64,000 bases of DNA, taken from the NCBI GenBank assembly GCA_947503275.1, contig CANNCZ010000002.1, positions 1,260,733 to 1,324,732 of the forward strand. Reading direction: 5' to 3'. Each line of letters opens with the position of its first letter. Position 1 is the stretch's first letter. The DNA comes from an uncultured Erythrobacter sp. GTDB lineage: Bacteria > Pseudomonadota > Alphaproteobacteria > Sphingomonadales > Sphingomonadaceae. Positions 45,617-54,926 of this stretch are shown in pieces. A program made the translations under genes and the position numbers. Below the pieces are notes generated by a model, which saw only the letters and a list, made by a program, of their open reading frames with translations, had not been told where the DNA came from and ran no database searches.

Positions 45617-46435
45617 TCAGCGCGGCTGCTTTTCGGGTTTCAAAGTGGCCGCCAGGTCAGGCAGCGGCACGCCCGTATCTGCCTGTTCCCCAGTCAGGTC
45701 CGCCAACAATTCATCACCGCCATAACGGTAATCGAGATAGCGCGATTTGACCGCCAGATCGTCCAGCGCGCCTTCGGCCAGGCGGCGGGTCACCCGGTCC
45801 ACTTCGCCAGAAAGTTTGGTCAGGCTGTTTGTCAAACGATCATCGGCGGTGCCGCCTGCATGCTGCTCGCGGCGCAGATGTTCGGGAATCTTGCGGTAGT
45901 TTTCGATGGTCTCTGGGATGTATTCGCCCACCAACTCGCGCACTTCAGACATCGCGGAGTGATTTTCGTCCATCGTTTGAAGCTGCACGCCCAGCGCATC
46001 CAGTTGCGTGCCAAGTTTGTCTAAGATCGCGGCGGCTGGCGCGGGCAAGTGCGGGCGCTGCGCCTCCAACCAAAGCTCGGTGCGAGCGACCATTTGCTGC
46101 GGATTGCCCAGCTTTAGATCGGCGCGCTTGGGCGTTTTAATCTTTGGGTAGTTGGTGAAGACAAACGCCGCCGCCATCACGCCAAGCGCGACCATCATCA
46201 CGCCTGTAAAACCGATCCCGTTCAGAACAACGCCCGCAACCGAAGCGGTCACCAAAATCGTAAGCACCGCGCCCGCGAAATACTTCGCGCGATTGACCCA
46301 GTTCTTGCGCTTTGCCGCAGCCGATCCCTTGCCGATGCTGTCGCCAGGACGGTGGGTGCCGCCTTGTTGTTGGGTTATCAGCGAGGATTTCGCTGCGCCC
46401 AAAATCTGCTCACTGTTGCGTGTGCTGTCCGGCAT
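45617..46435 (-). CDS. XpaC-like 5-bromo-4-chloroindolyl phosphate hydrolysis family protein
   Basis: 272 residues. Two membrane segments in the N-terminal third (YFAGAVLTILVTASVAGVVL; GVMMVALGVMAAAFVFTNYP), then a helical region (YIPETIENYRKIPEHLRRE). XpaC-like genes commonly accompany telA, as here (5 bases apart). Despite the name, the biochemical role is not established. Confidence 0.8.
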   Translation of the reverse strand: MPDSTRNSEQILGAAKSSLITQQQGGTHRPGDSIGKGSAAAKRKNWVNRAKYFAGAVLTILVTASVAGVVLNGIGFTGVMMVALGVMAAAFVFTNYPKIKTPKRADLKLGNPQQMVARTELWLEAQRPHLPAPAAAILDKLGTQLDALGVQLQTMDENHSAMSEVRELVGEYIPETIENYRKIPEHLRREQHAGGTADDRLTNSLTKLSGEVDRVTRRLAEGALDDLAVKSRYLDYRYGGDELLADLTGEQADTGVPLPDLAATLKPEKQPR

Positions 46436-46440
46436 CTGTT

Positions 46441-47673
46441 TTAACTATCCAGCGACAAAAGTGACGGATCAGAGGCGACCTTGGCCTGAGCTTGTGCTTG
46501 TCCCTCGGCGCGCGCGATATAGCCCTTGGATTTCTCCACCTCATCGGTCAGCACATTGACGGTCTGCTTCATGCTGTCGAGAGCGCGAAGCTTAAAGCTG
46601 TCGACCTCATCCATCGTGTCATAGATGTTCTGGAATGCGCGTTGAAGAGTTTCCAGGGGGATCGTGCTTGATGCAGCCTGCTCGTGTATTTGCGCGGTCT
46701 GTTCGCGCAACAAGGTGCTGGTCGAATCGATGATGTCGGTCGTCGTTTGGTTCAGCGATGTGATCTGTTGCAGGACCAGTTTCTGATTGGTCATCGCCTG
46801 CGCCACAGTCACCGCTGTGCGCAATGCGCCAACGGTCGTCGTGCTGGCGCGGTCTACGCCTTTGACGAGCTCGACATTGTTTTTCTTCACAAGATCCAGA
46901 GCCAAGTAACCCTGCACTGACACCGCCATCTGGGTCAGCAAATCCTGTGTCCGCTGACGCACATAGAAGAGCGCACTTTCACGGATAGCCTTCGCTTTTT
47001 CGGGATCAGAGCTGTCCAGCTCTACAGCCTTCGCCTCAAGCCGCTCATCGAGCGTTTTGGCGATGTGGATCATCTGCTCCAGCTCGCCCATCGCTTCCCA
47101 CAATTTGGCGCGCTCATTGTCGATCTCGGAATTGTCGAGCATCAGCTCTTTCTTACCGCCTTCAAGGCTGGAGAGGATCGACTGAATGTGGCTTTGCGCA
47201 GAGGTGTAGCTGTCGAAGTAGTTCTTAAGCTTGCTGCCAAACGGAATGATGCCAAACAGCTTGCGCGGCGACATCAGCTTGTCCTTGCGACCCGGATCGA
47301 GATCTTCGACTGTGCGACGCAATTCAGCGAGATCGCTTCCTACACTGCTATCAGCGTCCATCGCGCGTACGGGGCGATCAAGGAAACGATTTGAGTGCGC
47401 CGCAGCAGCGCGAATCTGTTCCTGACCCATGCGGGTGATCTGATCGACTTTTTCACCAAAGGCGGGCGAATTTGCATCGACAGAGACGAGATCGGTGACG
47501 AATGCATCGACCTTCGTATCAAGCTTTGACTTCTCCTCGGTTGAAACCGGCACCAGCCCAGCGGCTTGCGCAGCAGTGACCGTTGGCACGGGATCAGGCG
47601 GGGTCAACTCAAAGGCTGTCGCCGTCTTTGTCGCGGTGGCAGTTTTGGGTTCTGGCGTCATCTCAGTGCTCAT
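46441..47673 (-). CDS. telA: Toxic anion resistance protein TelA
   Basis: 410 residues, largely helical. LFGIIPFGSKLKNYFDSYTS and AQSHIQSILSSLEGGKKELM, then ATTTVGALRTAVTVAQAMTN, are TelA hallmarks. The family is linked to tellurite and envelope-stress tolerance. No terB/terC genes are in the window, so this is an isolated TelA-XpaC pair. Confidence 0.9.
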   Translation of the reverse strand: MSTEMTPEPKTATATKTATAFELTPPDPVPTVTAAQAAGLVPVSTEEKSKLDTKVDAFVTDLVSVDANSPAFGEKVDQITRMGQEQIRAAAAHSNRFLDRPVRAMDADSSVGSDLAELRRTVEDLDPGRKDKLMSPRKLFGIIPFGSKLKNYFDSYTSAQSHIQSILSSLEGGKKELMLDNSEIDNERAKLWEAMGELEQMIHIAKTLDERLEAKAVELDSSDPEKAKAIRESALFYVRQRTQDLLTQMAVSVQGYLALDLVKKNNVELVKGVDRASTTTVGALRTAVTVAQAMTNQKLVLQQITSLNQTTTDIIDSTSTLLREQTAQIHEQAASSTIPLETLQRAFQNIYDTMDEVDSFKLRALDSMKQTVNVLTDEVEKSKGYIARAEGQAQAQAKVASDPSLLSLDS

Positions 47674-47872
47674 ACGGCTTGTCTTGCTCCCTCAAACGCG
47701 ATGGGCTTTGTGGTTCTTAGCCCTGCGCATTCTTTCACTACTGTATTAGTGATCTAAAACACATGTTTCAAGTTTCACCGCAGGCTAGCCGATCTGATGC
47801 ATTGCGAACAGTGGCTTTCCCTCTTTCGCGATTGGCTTTAAAGCGTAAGCGAAATCAGGGACTTTTCACAAA

Positions 47873-49438
47873 GTGAACGAAACCGAAAAACCGCCTCGCG
47901 CGCCTTCCAGCTCTGGCTATAGCCCACTGCCGCAATCAGGTGGATCGGGCGAGGGCGAAGACACACTGTCGCTTGGCAGTGCATTGATGACTTTGCGTCG
48001 GTGGTGGCGCACCGAAGTGATCGGCACTGTCGAACAATCCGAAGTGATTGAGAAGCGCCGGGCGGAGTGCTCTTTGTCCGAACGATACCTGTTTATGACC
48101 GCGATGAGCGCCGGGATTGCGGTGCTGGGCCTGTTGCTTTCCTCACCAGCCGTTGTGATCGGGGCGATGTTGCTGTCGCCTTTGATGGACCCGATTATGG
48201 GGTTGGGTTTTGCGCTGGCGATTGGCGATTACAATTGGCTCAAACAATCCGCACGCAGTCTTGCGTGGGGCACGCTGATTGCGATTGGGTTGACCGCGGC
48301 CTTGGTCTATTTCTCGCCGATCCAGACAATCACGCCAGAGATTGCTGCCCGCACTCAACCAAACCTCTTTGACCTGTTTGTAGCGCTCTTTTCGGCGCTT
48401 GCCGGCGCCTATGCTATGATTCGAGGGCGCGAGGGGACCATTGTGGGCGTTGCCATCGCGACAGCTTTGATGCCGCCGCTGGCGACGATTGGTTTTGGTC
48501 TTGCGACCTGGAATTGGACCGTATTCTCTGGCTCGCTGCTGCTCTATGTCACCAACCTCATCACCATTGCCCTTACCGCGTGGGCGATGGCCCGCTTGTA
48601 TGGTTTCCGAACCTCTTTGACGGCGCGACAATCGAATTTTCAAAACCTTGCAGTGTTCGCAGTGTTTGTGGCGCTGGCTGTGCCGCTCGCATTCTCGCTG
48701 CAACAGATTGCGTTTCAGACCAATTCACAGCGCGTCATCAGGGCAGAGATCGAGGAAGCCTTTGATCCAGCCTCTGAATTGTCACGCTTCGATGTTGATT
48801 TTCGCTCCGATCCAATTGTGGTCGATGCGACAGTGTATACGCCGCGCCCTCGTGTTGATGTCGAGGTTGAGGTTGAGCGCGCGCTTGAAACGCGACTGGG
48901 TCAACCGGTTGAGTTGACACTCAACCAATTGCAGGTCGGCACCAGCGCGAGCGCAGCAGAACAGGCGCAGCTATCCTCTGCCCGCGCCAATGAAGAGGCC
49001 GCTGAACTCGCCCGGGCTAACGCGCTTGCCACCCGGTTGGCGCTTGTCGCGGGTGTGACTGAAGATGCAGTGACGGTCGACCGCACTCGCCGCCGTGCAA
49101 CTGTGCGTGCGGAACGGCTCGATGGCGCGACACTGGCTGCGTACCGTGTGTTGGAGACGCGGATTGCGGCAACAGAGCCTGAATGGACCATTGAACTGCT
49201 GCCCCCAATTGGCGAATTGCCTCAGGTCATAACTTTTGGCGAAGATGGACCTACGCCTCAGGGTGCGCAGGCTTTGATGGTGATCGAATGGGCTGCTGCG
49301 CGGATAGACCTGCCGATTGCGCTGGTTGGTCCCGAGGCGGAAGCGACGCAGGCAGCAGAGTTGTTGGCTGGGCGCGGTGTTGGCGTCGAAGTGCGAGCCG
49401 GTCCGGCGCCATTGCGGGCCGAATGGGGCGGGGAGTGA
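47873..49438 (+). CDS. DUF389 family membrane protein with C-terminal periplasmic-type extension
   Basis: 521 residues from GTG 47873. About six membrane segments: MTAMSAGIAVLGLLLSSPAV, GAMLLSPLMDPIMGLGFALA, GTIVGVAIATALMPPLATIG, VTNLITIALTAWAMARLYGF. These are DUF389/TIGR00341 hallmarks. The C-terminal 200 residues are soluble; the last part (ITFGEDGPTPQGAQALMVIE) faintly resembles an OmpA-like fold. Function unknown. Divergent from telA. Confidence 0.85.
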   Translation: MNETEKPPRAPSSSGYSPLPQSGGSGEGEDTLSLGSALMTLRRWWRTEVIGTVEQSEVIEKRRAECSLSERYLFMTAMSAGIAVLGLLLSSPAVVIGAMLLSPLMDPIMGLGFALAIGDYNWLKQSARSLAWGTLIAIGLTAALVYFSPIQTITPEIAARTQPNLFDLFVALFSALAGAYAMIRGREGTIVGVAIATALMPPLATIGFGLATWNWTVFSGSLLLYVTNLITIALTAWAMARLYGFRTSLTARQSNFQNLAVFAVFVALAVPLAFSLQQIAFQTNSQRVIRAEIEEAFDPASELSRFDVDFRSDPIVVDATVYTPRPRVDVEVEVERALETRLGQPVELTLNQLQVGTSASAAEQAQLSSARANEEAAELARANALATRLALVAGVTEDAVTVDRTRRRATVRAERLDGATLAAYRVLETRIAATEPEWTIELLPPIGELPQVITFGEDGPTPQGAQALMVIEWAAARIDLPIALVGPEAEATQAAELLAGRGVGVEVRAGPAPLRAEWGGE

Positions 49439-49445
49439 AGCTGGC

Positions 49446-51200
49446 TTAAGCCGCCAATTCCAACGGCACGATCTCGCCCGACAGATACAGCTTCTTGGCC
49501 TTTGCACGGCTCAATTTGCCTGAGCTGGTGCGCGGTAGAGTGCGTGGTGGGACCAGTTCGACGACACAGCTCATGCCGGTGACAGAGCGCACCTTGTCAG
49601 AGATTTGTTCGCGCAGTTTGACCCTCTCAACCGGGTCAGAGACGCGGCAATGGACCAACACCGCAGGCGCTTCTTCGCCAGCTTCAGTCTCCACAGCAAA
49701 TGCGGCAATATCGCCATGGTTGAAGCCGGGCAGCTGCTCGACCGCCCATTCGATATCTTGTGGCCAATGGTTTTTGCCATTGATTATGATCATGTCCTTG
49801 GCGCGCCCGACAATGAACAGATAGCCATCGGCGGTGTAGCCCATGTCGCCTGTGTCCAGCCAATCGCCCTTACCGGGTTCATCGCTGGGGACGAGGCAGT
49901 CTTTGGTCGCCTCTTCGTTGCGGAAATAAGAGTGCATGACGCTGGGTCCACGGCACCAGACTTTGCCGATTTGGTGGTCGCCGCGCGCGTGGCCATCCTC
50001 TCCGCTGATCAAGACTTCCATGTCGGGCAGGGCCTTGCCGCAATTGACGATGGCGCGGTAACGGGCCGGACGAGAAATATCGCGCGGCGTTCCTGAAAGG
50101 CGCTCTTCCTCAACCAGCTCAACCCTGATCCCTTCGCCCGGTGGCATCACCGTGACCGCCAGAACCGCTTCTGCGAGGCCATAGGATGGGGTGAAGGCGG
50201 AGGCTTTGAACCCGGCATCGGAAAATGCGTTGACGAAACTTTGCATCACGTCAGGCCGGATCATATCCGCGCCATTGCCCGCGATGCGCCAGCGCGAAAG
50301 GTCAAAGCGCTCAGCAACGTTGGACTGGCTTGAAATGCGGCGTGCGCAAATGTCATACCCAAATGTCGGCGAGTATGAGCAGGTGTTGCCGGGATTGCGG
50401 CTGATCATATCGAGCCATGCCAGCGGCCTGCGCGCAAAGGCATCGGGTTTAAGCAAATCAGCTGAAAACTGGTTCGCAACCAGCGATAGGAAGCAGCCGA
50501 CTAGCCCCATATCGTGATACCATGGCAGCCAGCTGATGCAGCGATCATTCTCGCCCAATTGCATCGACACTGCGTGGCCGTAAAGATTATGGAGCAGCGC
50601 TTTGTGCGTCACCGCCACACCAGTTGGGAAACGGGTCGAGCCGCTCGAATATTGCAAATAACAAATATCGTCTGGAGTAACGTCCGGTAGCGTGCACCGA
50701 GGCGCATCGCGTGCGCCAAAGTCCTGCCAGCTTTCCGATGCGCAACCCTGTTTCTCAGCCGCGGCAATCGCCATCTCGCTGATCTCTTCAGGATAGATCA
50801 GGATCGTTGGATCGGAGCTTTTCAGCTGGACTGCAAGCTGATCGATATAGCTATCTTTGCCGCCAAAGGTGGTCGGCAGCGGCAGTGGCACTGGCCACGC
50901 ACCGGCGTAAACACAGGCACAAAACAGAGCGGCAAAATCAGGGCCCGTCTCTGCGATCAAGGCAACGCGATCTTCGCGCTTAATCCCCGCCGCGATCAGC
51001 CGGTATGCCATCACAATCGCATCATCACGCATTTCGGAATAGGGATAGACCCGGTCGAGATTGCCGCGCATATCGTGAAAATTCAGACCCTTTTCACTGC
51101 GAGCGGCATAATCGATCGCATCGTTAAAGGTCGCAAACTCCGCGCGGATCCGCGGAAGGTCGCAATCGCTCGGCGTCGGCTTCAAGTCGGCGTCGGTCAT
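49446..51200 (-). CDS. Fatty acyl-AMP ligase (FAAL)
   Basis: 584 residues. AMP-binding motif YLQYSSGSTRFPTGVAVTH, SWLPWYHDMGLVGCFLS (FAAL-type, not acetyl-CoA synthetase), YGLAEAVLAVT, and DTGDMGYTADGYLFIVGRAKDMI cut here at RAKDM; the C-terminal lysine lies in RTSSGKLSRAKAKKL. FAALs form acyl-adenylates for transfer to carrier proteins in lipid or polyketide synthesis. No polyketide synthase or carrier gene is beside it. Confidence 0.9.
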   Translation of the reverse strand: MTDADLKPTPSDCDLPRIRAEFATFNDAIDYAARSEKGLNFHDMRGNLDRVYPYSEMRDDAIVMAYRLIAAGIKREDRVALIAETGPDFAALFCACVYAGAWPVPLPLPTTFGGKDSYIDQLAVQLKSSDPTILIYPEEISEMAIAAAEKQGCASESWQDFGARDAPRCTLPDVTPDDICYLQYSSGSTRFPTGVAVTHKALLHNLYGHAVSMQLGENDRCISWLPWYHDMGLVGCFLSLVANQFSADLLKPDAFARRPLAWLDMISRNPGNTCSYSPTFGYDICARRISSQSNVAERFDLSRWRIAGNGADMIRPDVMQSFVNAFSDAGFKASAFTPSYGLAEAVLAVTVMPPGEGIRVELVEEERLSGTPRDISRPARYRAIVNCGKALPDMEVLISGEDGHARGDHQIGKVWCRGPSVMHSYFRNEEATKDCLVPSDEPGKGDWLDTGDMGYTADGYLFIVGRAKDMIIINGKNHWPQDIEWAVEQLPGFNHGDIAAFAVETEAGEEAPAVLVHCRVSDPVERVKLREQISDKVRSVTGMSCVVELVPPRTLPRTSSGKLSRAKAKKLYLSGEIVPLELAA

Positions 51201-51330
51201 AATCTATTACGATACCCGTCAGTTGCTGTGCGCAAGCGCGCGTTCTATCCAATCCCAACCGGTAAAGATACATCGTCCATACCGATCCCACTTTCCCATT
51301 TGATAACGACTGTGGCACGAATAAGGCGAA

Positions 51331-52041
51331 ATGGTTTCAAGAGAAAGCAAAACGTCATGGAAAGGACGCAAAGGGAAGGGCGCTGATCCGAGCGATGAAA
51401 CACGTCCAAACGCGCGGAAACAAGGGAAAAAGTCACGTCCGCTTGATGCCACTTTGATGCGTGATCTGGCGCTTTCCTATGTTGCGCGGTTTTCCACCAC
51501 TGGTGCCAAACTTGAGCAATACCTTGCGCGAAAAATACGCGAACGCGGTGTTGCAGAGGATGAAGATGGTCGCGCTGTGGAGTTGGATGTTAAGGGTCTT
51601 GCGGAGCAATTTGTTGAGCTGGGCTACATTGATGACGATGCTTATGCGCGCTCAAAATCGCGCGATCTGACGTCGCGCGGATATGGCGCAAGACGGGTTG
51701 AACAAGCGCTTTGGGCAGCAGGCGTTGATGAGGATGTGCGCGAAGGTAATGCTCCAGGTGATGGGGAGAGCCGACGCGCGGCGGTACTGCTCGCGAAAAA
51801 GCGGCGCTTTGGGCCGTTTGAGCGCGATTTCGGCACTGATCATGCGGATGACGATGGCGAAGACCGGCTTGCCGCCAACAAAAAGCGGGAAAAGCAGGTT
51901 GCAGCCATGCTGCGCGCAGGCCACAGTTATGACCATGTCCGGTTCATCCTTGATGCGACAAATGAGGATGCAATCGAAGAATGGCTCAACGAAGCCGAAG
52001 ATGACGATAGCGATCCGCGCGAGGGAGGCGGTTTATGGTGA
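51331..52041 (+). CDS. recX: Regulatory protein RecX
   Basis: 236 residues. LALSYVARFSTTGAKLEQYL, ELGYIDDDAYARSKSRDL, and SYDHVRFILDA match the three-helix repeats of RecX, which modulates RecA filaments. The Lys/Arg-rich N-terminal 40 residues and the acidic inserts (GDGESRR; DHADDDGED) make it longer than the usual 150-190 residues. Overlaps the DUF192 start. Confidence 0.85.
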   Translation: MVSRESKTSWKGRKGKGADPSDETRPNARKQGKKSRPLDATLMRDLALSYVARFSTTGAKLEQYLARKIRERGVAEDEDGRAVELDVKGLAEQFVELGYIDDDAYARSKSRDLTSRGYGARRVEQALWAAGVDEDVREGNAPGDGESRRAAVLLAKKRRFGPFERDFGTDHADDDGEDRLAANKKREKQVAAMLRAGHSYDHVRFILDATNEDAIEEWLNEAEDDDSDPREGGGLW

Positions 52042-52535
52042 GAATGTTTGCATTATTGGGCGGGCTGATGCTCGCATCATGTTCCCCCGCCGCTGCGACG
52101 CAAGATCCCCCTCCTGCGCCTGCGCAAAGCACAGCTCCAGCGGTTGATCCAGATTCCGGCCTAACTCTGATCGAAGTGACTGTGGTTAGTGGCGAGAACC
52201 GCCACAGCTTCGTAACCGAGCTTGCCGACACCAACGAAGCGCAAGCTCGCGGCATGATGTTTCGCACCGAAATGGGCGATAATGAGGCGATGCTGTTCCC
52301 ATCCTACACGCCGCAACCACGCAGTTTCTGGATGAAGAACACGGCCCTGCCGCTCGACATCATCTTTATCGGCCCGGACATGCGCATTACCAATATCGAA
52401 GCAGGCGTGCCCTACCTTGAGGAAAGTGTCTCGTCGGTTGGTCCGGCCCTCGCTGTGCTTGAGATTATCGGCGGGCGTTCAGAGCAGCTTGGCATCGAGG
52501 CGGGTGATCTGGTGGAATTCCAGCTGCCTGAGTAA
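52035..52535 (+). CDS. DUF192 family protein (lipoprotein)
   Basis: 166 residues. A lipoprotein signal (MFALLGGLMLASCSP) and the DUF192 core: ELADTNEAQARGMMFRTEMG, RSFWMKNTALPLDIIFI, LAVLEIIGGRSEQLGIEAGD. Envelope protein of unknown function. The ATG overlaps the recX stop (TGG TGA over ATG GTG). Confidence 0.9.
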   Translation: MVRMFALLGGLMLASCSPAAATQDPPPAPAQSTAPAVDPDSGLTLIEVTVVSGENRHSFVTELADTNEAQARGMMFRTEMGDNEAMLFPSYTPQPRSFWMKNTALPLDIIFIGPDMRITNIEAGVPYLEESVSSVGPALAVLEIIGGRSEQLGIEAGDLVEFQLPE

Positions 52536-52580
52536 GGTTACGGCTTGGCGCACCCATTCAATTAAGCTAACCGGCGGTCC

Positions 52581-53000
52581 ATGGGAATTTTCGGCAAAAT
52601 CTTCACCTGGTGGGACGGCGCTACGCTGGGCACACATTGGTGGGCAACGCGCACTGGTGGCGAACATGTTGGCACCGATGCGCAAGGCAACAAATATTAC
52701 CGCGCAGCCGCCAAACCAGGCGCCAATAATGGCTCATACACTCAGCGTGAAAAACGCTGGGTGATCTATGACGGCATTAATGATGCGAGCCGCGTGCCGA
52801 GCGAATGGCACGGATGGCTGCATGGCAGCTTTGACGATGTTCCAGAAAGCCACCTACCGCCTGCGCGTGTGTGGGAGGTCGACTACACCCCCAACGCAAC
52901 TGGCACTATGGATGCATACCGCCCGCAAGGCGCGCTGGAGCGTGGTGGAAAGCGTGCGGGCGCTGTGGGCGATTACGAAGCCTGGTCACCCGAAGGCTGA
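52581..53000 (+). CDS. NADH:ubiquinone oxidoreductase subunit NDUFA12
   Basis: 139 residues. MGIFGKIFTWWDGATLGTHW, GTDAQGNKYY, RWVIYDG, PSEWHGWLHGSFDD and WEVDYTPNATGT are the family blocks. It is an accessory complex I subunit shared by alphaproteobacteria and mitochondria. Followed closely by the DUF2155 gene, a common alphaproteobacterial neighbour. Confidence 0.93.
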   Translation: MGIFGKIFTWWDGATLGTHWWATRTGGEHVGTDAQGNKYYRAAAKPGANNGSYTQREKRWVIYDGINDASRVPSEWHGWLHGSFDDVPESHLPPARVWEVDYTPNATGTMDAYRPQGALERGGKRAGAVGDYEAWSPEG

Positions 53001-53013
53001 ACGCGAGCACGTG

Positions 53014-53559
53014 ATGCGCACGCCCTTTGCAATTGTGCCTACAGTGGCTGCTCTCGCTCTGGCCGGATGCAGCGATGCTGAGACGGAGGCTGAGTCTGAG
53101 ACGGTTGAGCTGACGCTGGACGAGACGGCTGAATCAGCAGAGGATGCTGCTACCGAAGAGGACGGTGTGGCTGAGGTCACAGGGGCCACTCCGATGGAGG
53201 AGCGCGTCGCAACAATCGGTCTGCTGAACAAACGTAACAACGTCAGCCAGGATTTCGAAATCAGACCGGGCGAAAGCGTTGAGGATGGCTCCGTCATCCT
53301 GACCCTTGCCGCGTGTGAACGCACCGCGCCGTATGAATTCCCGCAGGAAACCGGCGCGTTTGTTCAGGTCGACGTGCTTGAGCGAGGCGATACGTCGCAT
53401 ACGCGCGCTTTTTCAGGTTGGCTGTTTAAGGAAAACCCCAGCCTGAATGTGGTGGAACACCCGGTCTATGATGTCTGGGTCAAAGAATGCGCGATGCGTT
53501 TTCCGGGTGAAGATGCCCCCGCACCCAGCGCGCCCGCTGCGTCAGAAGACGACGAGTAA
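53014..53559 (+). CDS. DUF2155 domain-containing lipoprotein
   Basis: 181 residues from ATG 53014 (GTG at 53011 possible). Lipoprotein signal (VAALALAGCSD), an acidic Glu-rich stretch, then the DUF2155 domain (ATIGLLNKRNNVSQDFEIRP, CERTAPYEFPQETGAFVQVD, FSGWLFKENPSLNVVEHPVY). A short Ala/Pro/Glu tail follows. The last 94 bases overlap the convergent aat gene. Confidence 0.88.
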   Translation: MRTPFAIVPTVAALALAGCSDAETEAESETVELTLDETAESAEDAATEEDGVAEVTGATPMEERVATIGLLNKRNNVSQDFEIRPGESVEDGSVILTLAACERTAPYEFPQETGAFVQVDVLERGDTSHTRAFSGWLFKENPSLNVVEHPVYDVWVKECAMRFPGEDAPAPSAPAASEDDE

Positions 53560-54212
53560 CCCGTTCCCTTCGCGAAGAAATGATAGGCCTTCGCTAGGTT
53601 TGAACGCGGTTGTCCGCGGGCCTCAACAACGCGGTCGAGATAGCGGGCTTGCGACATCTCAACCGCGCCCATTGATCCCAGATGATCGGTCATAAACTGG
53701 CAATCGAGCAGTTTGAACCCGGCCTCTCGCATCATCGCGACCAACCAGCATAGTGCAACTTTGCTGGCATTGTCGGTATGGCTGAACATGCTTTCACCGC
53801 AAAACACTTGATCAAACGACACGCCATACAGTCCGCCGACGAGCAGGCGCTTGCCCTGTTCCTCGACCCAGCATTCGACCGAATGCGCATGGCCTGCGCG
53901 GTGCAAGGCGGAATAACTCATCACGATGCGGTCGCTGATCCAGCTTTCAGGATGACCGGGGCGCGGAGCGGCGCAGGCCCGAATCACATCCTCAAACGCG
54001 GTGTTGATCGTGACGGTAAAACGATCCGCACGCAGGACCTTGCGCAAGGACTTTGACAGATGAAGCCCGTCTAAGGGAATGATCGCGCGGTCGCGCGGCT
54101 CAACCCAGAAAATGTCCTCGTCCTCTCGCGTGTCCGCCATTGGGAAAATCCCGCTGCGATAGGCCAGTAGCAAAGTCTCAATGGGAATCGGGGCGCGAAA
54201 GGGGGAGTGCAT
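53466..54212 (-). CDS. aat: Leucyl/phenylalanyl-tRNA--protein transferase
   Basis: 248 residues from ATG 54212 with AAGAGAG just upstream; an in-frame TTG at 54227 is less likely. Hallmarks: LLLAYRSGIFPMAD, WVEPRDRAIIPLDG, SWISDRIVMSYSALHRAGHA, FCGESMFSHTDNASKVAL. Transfers Leu or Phe to N-terminal Arg/Lys for the N-end rule. The C-terminal 30 residues (SSSSDAAGALGAG..) are low-complexity and encoded in the overlap with the DUF2155 gene. Confidence 0.93.
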   Translation of the reverse strand: MHSPFRAPIPIETLLLAYRSGIFPMADTREDEDIFWVEPRDRAIIPLDGLHLSKSLRKVLRADRFTVTINTAFEDVIRACAAPRPGHPESWISDRIVMSYSALHRAGHAHSVECWVEEQGKRLLVGGLYGVSFDQVFCGESMFSHTDNASKVALCWLVAMMREAGFKLLDCQFMTDHLGSMGAVEMSQARYLDRVVEARGQPRSNLAKAYHFFAKGTGYSSSSDAAGALGAGASSPGKRIAHSLTQTS

Positions 54213-54343
54213 GGGCTCTCTTACCAATCGTTTTGGCGCAGAATAGGCAGGATGCGACAGGTGGAGGCGTATGCGGGGGCGCAGATGATCTCAAACACCT
54301 GTTGCCTATTGTGCGGCCCTCGGATAGAGCGCGCGCCGTGCGT

Positions 54344-54419
54344 AGGGGCGTAGCTCAGTTGGTAGAGCGTCGGTCTCCAAAACCGAAGGTCCAGAGTTCG
54401 AGTCTCTGTGCCCCTGCCA
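54344..54419 (+). tRNA. tRNA-Trp (anticodon CCA)
   Basis: 76 bases with encoded CCA end. Acceptor AGGGGCG pairs with TGCCCCT (one G-T pair), D-arm GCTC/GAGC, anticodon stem TCGGT/ACCGA with loop CTCCAAA, T-arm CAGAG/CTCTG with TTCGAGT loop. In many alphaproteobacteria tRNA-Trp directly precedes secE; here about 3.9 kb separates them. Confidence 0.97.
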
Positions 54420-54452
54420 TTTTTCCCGTTAGTTTGACATTGGATGCTTCGC

Positions 54453-54926
54453 TTATTTGCCGGGCGTAAGCTCAATCGTGCCGGTTGCCTCTTCCAGTTG
54501 CAGCCGGATTTGGTTGAGCACGGTGTTTAGCGTTTGCCACTCCTCCTCGCCTACGAAGCTGCCAAATTTTGCGACTAGATCGACCTGTGCGGCGATTCCT
54601 TCTTCGCGCACTGTGCGACCCGCGGGCGTAATCGCCAGCCGCTTTCGCCGTCCGTCTTCAGGGCAGGGCAGCAATTCAACCAACCCCTTGCTGCGGAGTT
54701 TTTCGACCGTTGAGCTCATGGTGGCAGGGGCAACGCGGAACGCGCTCGCAACCTCGCCCAGAGTCTCGGATAGATTGAGCCGCGCAAGACGATTCAGGAC
54801 GCCGAATTGAGCGGTCGTCAGGCCGCTCGGCAATTGGCGCGCGAATAACAGGTCAGACAGGTGAGCGACAATTGACACCTCCATAAATGCCTTAACGGCA
54901 ATCGGGTCTTCGGGGGGGTCAGCCAT
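54453..54926 (-). CDS. MarR family transcriptional regulator
   Basis: 157 residues. Winged helix: LPSGLTTAQFGVLNRLARL, TLGEVASAFRVAPATMSSTV, EKLRSKGLVELLPCPEDGRR. The start overlaps the end of the nitroreductase gene by eight bases, so it is the second gene of that operon. A perfect palindrome in the operon promoter (56083-56100) is the likely autoregulatory site. Confidence 0.9.
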   Translation of the reverse strand: MADPPEDPIAVKAFMEVSIVAHLSDLLFARQLPSGLTTAQFGVLNRLARLNLSETLGEVASAFRVAPATMSSTVEKLRSKGLVELLPCPEDGRRKRLAITPAGRTVREEGIAAQVDLVAKFGSFVGEEEWQTLNTVLNQIRLQLEEATGTIELTPGK

